DNA from: Hemerocallis citrina
Taxonomy: Eukaryota; Streptophyta; Magnoliopsida; Asparagales; Asphodelaceae
Direction: 5' to 3'
Assembly (NCBI GenBank): GCA_017893485.1
Contig: CM030364.1
Location: forward strand, 248,919,122 to 248,983,121
DNA: 64,000 nucleotides
Within the stretch, counting starts at the first letter, position 1. Each line of letters begins with the position of its first letter. This document shows, piece after piece, positions 55,199 through 64,000 of the stretch. Both the position numbers and the translations under genes were made by a program. The notes under the pieces are model-generated. The model saw only the letters and a list, made by a program, of their open reading frames with translations, made no database searches and was not told the DNA's origin.

Positions 55199-56165
55199 AG
55201 GGATCTGATTGAGCTGATGAGGAGGTTGGAGTTGGAAGTTTTGTTGCCGAGTTCTGATCGAAGTTATTTGGTGCTTCAGCTGCATTCATCTCTTGTTGAT
55301 CAGATTAAAAAGGTGCAGGCTAGTGATGCACAGTTGCAGAGATTTCGAGCTGAAGTTGAGTCTGGGTACAGGACGGACATGGTTATTCATTCGGATGGAT
55401 CGCTTCGTTTTGGGTCCAGATTATGTGTCCCAGAAGGTGATGTTCGTCAGAGGTTGCTTAAGGAAGCCCATCAGTCTTCGTATTCTATCCATCCTTGCGG
55501 TACTAAGATGTATCGAGATTTGAAGCTTTATTTCTAGTGGCAGGGTATGAAAAGGGCTGTGGCTCAATTTGTTGCTCAGTGTTTGATCTGCCAGTAGGTT
55601 AAGGCAGAGCATCAGAGAACCACTGGACTTCTTCAACAGCTTCCTATTCCAGAGTGGAAGTGGGAACATATCACTATAGATTTTGTGACTGCTTTGCCGA
55701 GGAGTCCTAAGGATCATAATGCCATTTGGGTGATTGTCGACCATTTGACGAAGAGTGCTCACTTCATTCCTTTTCGTGTCAGGCAGTCTACTGAGAACCT
55801 AGCTGAGAGGTATATGCAAGAGATTGTTAGACTTCATTGAGTTCCAGTCAGTATTGTATCTGATAGGGATACGAGATTCAAATCTCAGTTATGGGAGAGT
55901 CTTAGGCTAGTTTAGGGAGTAAGTTGAAGTACAGTGCAGCTTTTCATCCCTGGACTGATGGACAGTCAGAGCAGACTATTCAGATTTTTGAGGACATATT
56001 GAGGTCTTGTATGCTTCAGTTTGGTGGGTCTTGGGAAGACCATTTGCATCTCGTAGAGTTCTCGTACAATAACAGCTTTCAAGTCAGTATTAAAGCTGCT
56101 CCGTTCGAGGCACTCTATGGACGGAAGTACAGATCGCCAGTGTGCTTGGATGACATTGGTGAGAG
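55199..56165 (+). pseudogene. Integrase of element D, truncated
   Basis: The zinc-binding part (H-Q-S-S-Y-S-I-H-P-C-G-T-K-M, then C-L-I-C-Q) and DDE core: Asp in I-D-F-V-T-A-L-P, Asp in S-D-R-D-T-R-F, Glu in G-Q-S-E-Q-T. Stops occur near 55535, 55594 and 55840, and a frameshift near 55915. The sequence ends abruptly after D-I-G-E-R-K-L-L, just past the Y-G-R-K-Y-R-S-P segment, where element G-like repeats begin. The C-terminus, any chromodomain and the 3' LTR are missing. Confidence 0.9.
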
Positions 56166-56869
56166 GAAGTTGTTGGTTTTGGTTGGTTTTGGCAAAGTTT
56201 GGAGCTCTTGCTGCTCTTTGCAGTCGGGTTGAAGTTGCTGTCAAATTTATGGCTCTCCGATGTTTTGAGTCAAGTCAAGTTCGGAGTTGGGTACGATCAA
56301 CTTTGTGGCTACACCTCTTTGTTAGAAAAGTTTGGAGCTTTTTCTGCTCTTCGAAGTTTGGTTGAAGTTGCTGTCAAATTTATGGCTCTCTGATGTTTTG
56401 AGTCAAGTCAAGTTCAGAGTTGGGTTCAACTACACCTCTTTGAAGTTGGTTTCTTGGATTTTCTTTCATTTTCTTTGTTATTGGAGCTTTTTGTGAAGCT
56501 TTGAATTGAGAAGCTACCCAAACAAAACAAGCTTTTTGTGTATGTATGTAACTATATACAATTATGTACGTATATACACATAGTATATTTTATAAACCTT
56601 GGCTTATATACCAACTAGATCTTTTTCATGAGTTATTGCTTCTTGGGCTTGTCAACTCGTTTTTTTAAGCAGACTACCAAGTCAAATTGATCTTTTGTTG
56701 ACCAAAATTCCCATCATATGTTTTACTGAACTGCTCTTTGTCGACCAAGCATTGTGTCGTTTGCTTGTCTTATTGATCGAACATTGCTATTGGACAAGTG
56801 TTCTGTCAGTCTGAGAGTTGAACACTTTGTTCATTGGATATTAAGTATGTATCTGACCTAGAAGAGCTG
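56166..56869 (-). repeat. Proximal repeat region of a second element G copy (G2)
   Basis: A ~130-base unit with GTTGAAGTTGCTGTCAAATT and TTTGGAGCTCTT is present twice (56,190-56,420). From 56,640 the sequence parallels 44,590-44,860 (GTCGACCAAGCATTGTGT, GACCTAGAAGAGCTGTT). Orientation is inferred from element G. Confidence 0.6.
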
Positions 56870-57905
56870 TTATCGAGGCAATTCTGTGATGGAGTTGAAC
56901 ATTCGAATTGCTGTTTGCGCCCAACAAGTTTTTAGAGACAACTCTGAGGCGGAGTTGGATGTTTAAACTTATTGTTTGCACCCAGCAAGTTTGTATAGGT
57001 AACTATAGGCAGAGTTGAACATAGATCTTGTTGTTTGATCCCGAAATGTTTGGAGAGAACCCTGTGAGAGTTGAACGTTGAACTTGTCGTTTGATCCCAG
57101 CGAGTTTGGAGACAACTTTGAGATGGAATTGAACGTTGAACTTTTCGTTTGATCCAAACAAGTTTAGAGAGAACCCTATGACGGTGTTGAACATTGAACT
57201 TGTCATTTGATCCTAGCAAGTTTAAAGAGAACCCTGTGACGAAGTTGAACACAGAGGACATTGTTTAATCCCGGCAAGTTTGTAAACTCTGAGACAGAGT
57301 TGAGCGTTGGACTTGCTGTTTGTGCCAAGCAAGTTTGGAGAGACAACTCTGAGATGGAGTTGATATTGAACATGTTCTTTCTGTCTGGCAAGTTTTGTAA
57401 AGGCAACTTTGAGACAGAGTTGAATGTTGGACTTAGTGTTTGTGCCTAGCAAGTTTAGAGAGACAACTCTAGAATAGAGTTGGACGTTAAAACTTGATGT
57501 TTGCACCTAACAAGTTTTGGAGAGGCAACTCTGTGACAGAGTCGATGTTGATCCTGCCATTTGGGCCCGACAAGTTTATAGAGAGTTATGTGACGAAGTC
57601 AGGCATTGAACTTGTCGTTCGATCTCGACAAGTTTGGAGAAACAACTCTGAGATGGAGTTGATATTAAACTTGCTGTTTGCGCTCGACAAGTTTTGTAGA
57701 GGTAACTCTGAGACGGAGTTGAATGTTGGACTTGCTGTTCGTGTCCAGCAAGTTTGGAGAGACAACTCTAGAACGGAGTTGGACATTAGAACTTGCTATT
57801 TGCACCCATCAAGTTTTGGAATAACAACTCAAAGATGGAGTTGATATTGAACCTGTCGTTTGCGCCCAGTAAGTTTTGTAGAGGCAACTCTGAGACAGAG
57901 TTAGG
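56870..57905. repeat. Array I of G2: ~60-bp tandem repeat, ~17 units
   Basis: Same monomer family as 44,862-45,610 (AGCAAGTTTGGAGAGACAAC, CTCTGAGACGGAGTTG), with more units. Confidence 0.9.
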
Positions 57906-57924
57906 CAATGTAACTATTGCATGA

Positions 57925-59275
57925 TGTTATGGGGTTGTTGGAAGGACCCGTACGAAGAGTAGGGCGTTGAACTCGTTGTTTGGAGTCAACATATTTTTTA
58001 TTGAACTCGAGCAGTGAGCAAGGTATTGATCTCATTGTTTGGAGTCAACGAGTTGTTGATGGAGCACTAGCGGTGAGCAAAGCATTGAACAAGTTGTTTG
58101 GAGTCAACGAGTCGTAGATGGAGCCCGAGCGAAGAGTAATGTGTCGAACTCGTTGTTTGGAGTCAAGGAGTTGTTGATGATGCGCAAGTGGTGAGCAAGG
58201 CGTTGAACAAACTATTTGGAGTCAACGAGTTGTTGTTGGAGTCCAAGAGATGAGCAAAGCATTGAACTTGTTGTCTTGAGCCAAAGAGCTATTGATGGAG
58301 CTCGAGCAGTAAACTGAACATTGATCTCGTTGTTTGGAGTCAACGAGTTCCTGATGGAGCTCGTGTGAAGAGCAAGGGCGTTGGAGCCAACAAGTTGTTA
58401 ATAGAGCTCGTGCGGTGAACAGAATGTTAAACTCATTGTTTGGAGTCAACGAGTTGTTATGGAGCCTGTGCAAAGAGCGAGGCACTGAACTCGTTGTTTG
58501 GAGTCACGAGTTGTAGACAGAGCTCGAGCGGTGAATAGAATGTTGAACTCATTGTTTGGAGTCAACAAGTTACTGATGGATCTCGGGTGAAGAGCAAGGC
58601 ATTGAGCTCGCCATTTGGAGCCAATGTGTTGTTGATGGAGCTAGTGCAGGGAGAAGAGCGTTAACCTCATTGTTTGGAGTCAACGAGTTGTTGGTGGAGC
58701 CTGAACGAAGAGTGAGGGGATGAACTCATTGTTTGAATTCAATGAGTTGTTGACAGAGCTCGAGTGAAGAGCAAGCGGGAACTCATTATTTGGAGCCAAC
58801 AAGTTGTTGATGGAGCTTGAGAAATGATCAGAGCATTGAACTCATTGTTTGGAGTCAACGAGTTGCTGATGGAGCTCGTGTGAAGAGCAAGGCATTGAAC
58901 GCGTCGTTTGGAGCCAACGAGTTGTTGATGTAGCTCGTGCGGGGAGCAGAGCAATTAACTCATTGTTTAGAGTCAATGAGTTTTTGATGGAGCCTGAGCG
59001 AAGAGCTGGGCAATGAACTCGTTGTTTGGAGTCAATGAGTTGTTGACGGAGCCTAAGGAGAGAGCGAGAGGGAACTCGTTGTTTAGAGCCAACAAGTTGT
59101 TGATGGAGCTTGAGCGGTGATTAGAGCATTAAACTTGTTGTTTGGAGTTAACGAGTTGCTAATGGAGCTCATGTGAAGATCAAGGCGTTGAACTCACCAT
59201 TTGGAGCCAACGAGTTGTTGATGGAGGAACTCGAGGGGTGCATGGTAAGCTGAACTCATTTTGTAGAGCGAATGA
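57925..59275. repeat. Array II of G2: ~59-bp tandem repeat, ~23 units
   Basis: A unit with GAGTCAACGAGTTGTTGATG, then GAGCTCGAGCGGTGAGCA and TTGAACTCGTTGTTTG. It differs from the array at 45.6-47.3 kb by fixed changes (GTCAACG for GTTAACG, GTTTG for GTATG), so each array has homogenised separately. Confidence 0.92.
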
Positions 59276-60637
59276 ATTGCGGGTGTTCAAAATCTTCTTA
59301 ATATTAAATTAAAGTACATGTGTTTGTTCATCGTTGAGGTGATTTCATTCTTTCTTTTTCTGGGAAGTAGTTATGTACATTGAATGAGGTCCTCGGGACA
59401 TTGAGTTTGCTCCCCTTCGTGATACATTGCACTTGAAGGCATTAGGGCACGTTCTTTTGCACGCCGCTTCACATGAGATGCGGTTGGAGCTTGTTTAGGT
59501 GAAGGTGGTAGGATAAACCTGGAGCTTGCTTGCCTAAGGGAGACTTGTCTTAAATTTTATCGTTAAGAGTTGAGATGCCCCTGGGAAGCTGTTAGCTGGC
59601 GGGAGGCCTGTGAAGAGGTTTGCTTCTCTTAGGCAGAGCATCCCTCTACTGTCTAGCTGGAAGAACGACTTGTAGGAAAACTTGTTGTTCACTACTTGTA
59701 AAATGATCAATAATTTTGTACATGTAGATACTTGTAGTGATGTTGGATCTGAATGCATAGATTTGCGATAGTTCTGTGATTTGAAGAATTCTTTTCATAT
59801 GTTTGATCCTTGTTGTGAAACTTTTCATTAAGATTGATGAGTCGTCGACTGGGTTATTTCTAGCTAAAGAACAATGCCACAAATTTTTTAGTTACAGCTA
59901 ACGAATTGTAGATGGTATGCATAATGTTTGACGGAGTTTCGAACTTATCTGTTTTGTACTCAGCTAGTTGTAGGAGAAACTTTGAGGGATGCTATTTTCC
60001 CAACTAGTTGTATGGGTCCTCAAACAAATTGTGAGAGTCACATCGAGTGGCGAGATGAACTCCAAATGTTGCTTTTGAAAGTTTCATTGGAGAAACTGTA
60101 GTCCACAATTTTGTACCTCTAATCTGTCTTTAAGGAATTTTAACTAGTTTAAGGAACATCTCGAATGGAGAGTTGAACTCTAAACGTGCTTGGTTGGAGG
60201 TTGCTAAAGTAACTCCGATTCATGGGTATGGATTCCGAACTTGTTAGTTTAGATATTAGCAAGTTGCAGGAGAAGATCGAATGATGATGTGAATTTCGGA
60301 CTTGCTTTGTAGCAAATTGCTAAAGTAACATCGAGCCATGGGTATGGACATCGAATCTGTCATCGAGGCGCTAACGAATTACTGGAGAAGATCACATGGC
60401 GAAGCCAACTCTCAACATGCTTTGTTGCAAATTGCTAGAGTAACTTTGAGCCATGGTTATGGACTCTGAACCCATCTTACAAGGAGCTTTTAATGAGTTT
60501 TTGGTGTCACTTTTAGGAGTAGGTTTGGCATTTAACTCACTGTATACATCCGTAGAGTTGTACAATAACTTTGCAAAAATTAATACTAAATTTATTGGAA
60601 AATAAAACTAAGCGGTGGCTCTAGTGGCTGGCCTTTA
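59276..60637 (-). repeat. Distal part of the G2 repeat region
   Basis: Parallels 47,336-48,590, including the island with GAGGTCCTCGGGACATTGAG, CTTAGGCAGAGC and the final TTAATACTAAATTTATTGG. It is cut off at 60637 by an inverted LTR. Confidence 0.75.
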
Positions 60638-63600
60638 TGTCACACCCCGCTTTCTGTTATACAAAAACACGAGCACGTAACTGAGGCCCAGTGAATAATA
60701 TAAGTACACCAACTCATATCATCCATAAATTGTATAATACCAGTAAGCTCAACAATACAAATGATAATCACATGAACAACAATAGCATGAATAACCAATA
60801 TCTGAGATACAAGAACTTACAAAATACTCGAGAATATGCACACAGTAAAAAGTTCGCCAAATTCCTTCAGTATTCCCTCATCATCTGTACCTTTATAAAC
60901 ATTAACTCAAAAGAAATGGGAAGGGTACCAGTTAGAGCAAGCTGTGGGCCGCAAGTAGTGGCGAGCGGTTAAACAATAAAAGGATGATATATCAAGAATA
61001 AGAAATTTGAACAATATCAGAGTTAGTAAATAACAGGCGATAACATGATCAAGAAAGCAAGGGTTGATAATGTAATAGTCGATAATGCAATGATCAATAA
61101 ACAGTAAACAATAATGCAATGATCGGTAATCAATATTGAATAATCAATGATCGATAAACAATAAACAATGATTGATAATGTAAGTGTTGATGCTCAGTGT
61201 CAGTCTTATGTCTATCAGTATTTTATCAATCTATCAAATACATGCAATTCTGCGTCCCATACCACAGGTTCGCATGCATACAGTCAAGTGAACCTTAAAA
61301 CTATCATGGTGGATCCTACAGGATCATCTACTCAGCAACAGTAATCAGTAATGGTAAAGTACACGATAGTTGGGATACTGTAGTCAGTAATCCGCAATCA
61401 ATCGATAAAATGGTAATCGATATCAGTAATCAGTATGGGAAACACAGGCCCCTCCTCCAAGTACAGTCTCCTGTAATATCCACTACTAAGTCATTTTCCT
61501 TTTTTACCCCGACTTGTCATTGTTTTATTACAATGAATCATGCATATACAATTGATGGAACGGTGTCAAAAAATGGTAACAAGGAGATATTGTTGACTGT
61601 GCAATGAATGATATGTAGTGCAATTCATAGACGCAAGTTTAACACATTCATATTTAAAAGTATGAAAATACAATTCTGGACAGCAATACATTGATGTATA
61701 AAAACTAACTTTCCTGCTGCTACAGGAAAGCGAATCAGGTTCCGTCAGAAGTTATAGAAACTAAACTTTCTGATGGTTCTGACGCATATTCACACGATGC
61801 ATTTTCACTACAGTAACTATGTCTATTAGTTGATTCTTATGAGTCTACTGTTCAGGCAACAACTCAGTATCAAGTTATTATTTGTATAATTTGACCAAAA
61901 TCTTAACTAAAATTCGGACAACAATTGTAATTTAGTTCCTGATAATGTTCATTAACATTCTTGCAATTTTTAGATCTTATCTTACATTAAACTACTGTTT
62001 CAATTAGTTGAACATGGCAAAATAACCATAAAATAGTGAATCTGAAATTACGATAGTACAGTGGTAGAATCTAAATATTTTACAATCTATAAGTCGGATT
62101 GAGAATCCGGCAGATGTTCTAAAAACTAAACATAGTATGCTACAATTTCTATTTAATAATTTCGAGATAATAACATCAGTAACTTTGCCGAATTCTCACT
62201 CCAAGTTGGAGCAAACAACAGGCCGGAAACATGCATGTTGATTTTTAATTGTTTTCCTTTGCAAGCGTATAGTTTTATGGTTAAAAATGAACACAAAACC
62301 ACATATAGAAATCAGTATGGTTCCTATTATTAACATGACGAGCATGATCACTTCAATGATATTAAACTACGAATATAAAAATACAATTCATTGAATCACT
62401 CGTTCTTTTATAAATTCATGATTCAAGTTGGTGTTTGTGTAACATATGCATATGTAAGTGGGTTCTCATGAATATCTATGACATTTGGGTTGATGGAAGT
62501 CGAATGAAATGATGAACAATGTATAGATTCGAATTCAAACTATATATGACGATAACGAGTAGATTAATACATGGATACAAAGATGAGACTATTTGCGGAG
62601 ATCAAGGAGATACTTGTACAAGAATAAAAAGATTGTACAAGTGATGCTTGTCTGTTACAATGCGACGGTTACGACGTGAAGAGCACAACAACACAGCACG
62701 AACGACAGCAACAATGGCATGACGACACAATGGCAGGGAGAGCAATGGCCACGAAAACTTCAACAGCAATAGCGACAGCAATAGCCACTGGCTGCTACAG
62801 CAATGGGGCAACAAAGGAGGTGGCATGGCAACAATGCAACTGTGACTGCAAAGAACGGTGGAGGAGATGGAGTGGAGTTGGCTGTCGGGGTTTTGGCTGT
62901 GAGTAAGAGATAGTGGGAGGAGCTCAGGGTGATCGGTAGGCAGTCAAGACGACACTTCAAGATGCTGTGGAAGGGGAGCTGGTTGGGGTTGAAGGGAAGG
63001 AGTAGTCGAGCGACAATGGTGGTGTGGAGATGGCATGGTGGTCCAGTGGGAGGAGCAGGCAAGGGGCGTCGGTAGCGATGACGAGGCAAGCGGTGGCTTT
63101 GGAAGCGTCAGGGTGATCTGCGATGGGGCATTGTTGTTGGTGATTTGAAGAGGCAGTCCAGAGGTCGATGCTGCGGTGGAGGGAGGAGGTCGAGGTGGTT
63201 GTCGAGTGGGGTTCGGGATGGTGCAGGTACGGTGGGGGATGTCGATGAGGGGTGAGTGGCAATGGAGAATGGAGCTCGGTGGTGTAGTCGTCGATGGGAG
63301 TTGAGGTCGATGGCGACGAGGGGGTGGCTGATGACTGGCGAGTGTATTGTCAGGGCGTTGGAGCGCAAGTGAGGGGGTGCGGTGGTCGCGCGAGCAGGGC
63401 AGGGGAGAGGGTTGTGGTGGTGCAATTGGGGTTGGCTGATGGGAGGGGGGAGAAGGCAGTCAAGGGAGATGGCCGGAGGTGATGGAGGGTTTGGCTGGTT
63501 GTCGCTCGAAGGAGGAAGGAAAATGGGTTTTGGTGTGTCGGGTGTGAACAGGGGTGGAAGAAGGAGTTGGGGGGAGGTTATTTTAATTAATAATGATATT

Positions 63601-64000
63601 ATAGTGGGGGTGATTTAATAGGTAATTGATTTAGGGTTAGTGGGGGTATGTTATGAATTTGGTTTAATATGTTATAAAGGGTTGTAATTAGGAGGAGAGT
63701 TATGCAGTTATAGGAGATAAAGGGTTTGGGAATTAGCCATGAATTATTGGGCTAGTGTGGGCTTGTAGGTTTGTGCTACAAAAAAAATAAGATGAGGGAT
63801 AAATTATTTGGGTTGGGCTTCGCAACAAAATAAAATTTTAGAGTGACTATGATATAAGAAAATAATTGCAACTAAAATAGATTGGGCTAGAAAATAAAAT
63901 AAATAATTCTAGAAAGAACTAGAAATTTAATTTGGGCTTACAAACTATAGGGTGAAATGGGCTTAATAAAATAATACTAACCATCAAATATTTGCAATAG
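60638..64000 (-). repeat. Inverted LTR of the element D family, running off the window
   Basis: On the minus strand it ends GCGGGGTGTGACA at 60638, matching the GGGGCGTGACA ends of the LTRs at 11562 and 53117. Read on that strand it has a C-rich leader (about 63,580-62,640) preceded by AACCCTAA near 63,640, and a conserved block like GGATCCACCATGATAGTTTT near 61,310. Its start is not in the window. The many frames at 62.6-63.6 kb come from the C-rich leader. Confidence 0.75.
61000..61445 (-). repeat. GATCGATAATCAATAA-type short tandem repeat
   Basis: Words such as ATAATCAATGATCGATAAAC, CAATGATC and ATCAGTAATC recur around the conserved LTR block, in the same slot as the repeats at 10.9 kb and 52.2 kb. 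Confidence 0.75.

Noticed and set aside
62602..63618. Cluster of Pro/Ser/His-rich or Gly/Val-rich frames on both strands
   Set aside because: Same C-rich LTR leader in inverted orientation; frames overlap on both strands and show no domain.

Overview
This window looks like a piece of a plant nuclear genome, most likely a eudicot. It is AT-rich, has no bacterial-style gene packing, and is filled with plant transposon lineages: Tekay/Del-like chromoviruses, Tat-lineage Ty3/gypsy, Ty1/copia, a PIF/Harbinger DNA transposon, a Helitron, a TRIM, a tRNA-derived SINE and MITEs. I recognise no host protein-coding gene with confidence. The species cannot be named from what is visible.

Layout. 1-3.6 kb is non-coding and carries ~123-bp and ~240-bp tandem repeats. 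3.6-7.2 kb holds a PIF/Harbinger element on the minus strand whose two genes (DDE transposase and Myb/SANT-like protein) are both open once one GT-AG intron is removed from each. 7.3-7.9 kb is the 3' part of a TRIM-family element, fused at its primer-binding site to a giant chromovirus LTR (7.9-14.4 kb). That LTR carries a 3.2-kb solo LTR of another family. 14.4-21.9 kb is the matching minus-strand chromovirus pol, split by a ~5.4-kb insert. The insert is a solo giant LTR, which contains a 1,387-bp TRIM, which contains a 140-bp Helitron. Target duplications or empty sites support each level of this nest.

22.0-35.1 kb is one degenerate Tat-lineage Ty3/gypsy element on the plus strand: LTR, gag, protease, reverse transcriptase, RNase H, a second RNase H and integrase, then a 3' region with hairpin repeats, an intron-containing antisense gene and a 115-157-bp tandem array, then the 3' LTR. 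35.1-37.9 kb holds a SINE and a fold-back MITE. 37.9-41.0 kb is a gag-only copia element with two LTRs. 42.3-49.8 kb is a decayed Tat-like element on the minus strand whose 3' part is ~4 kb of ~60-bp satellite-like repeats. 49.8-56.2 kb is a plus-strand chromovirus with a 3.35-kb 5' LTR and no gag, broken inside integrase. 56.2-60.6 kb is a second copy of the satellite-bearing Tat-like 3' region. From 60.6 kb to the window end is another LTR of the 49.8-kb family, inverted.

The only module that looks possibly functional is the Harbinger gene pair. The retroelement proteins carry stops, frameshifts or deletions. The observations most worth checking are the dated Helitron insertion, the exact TRIM/giant-LTR chimera, the spliced antisense gene, the covarying hairpins at 29.1-29.4 kb, and the unrelated microsatellites occupying the same slot in three related LTRs.
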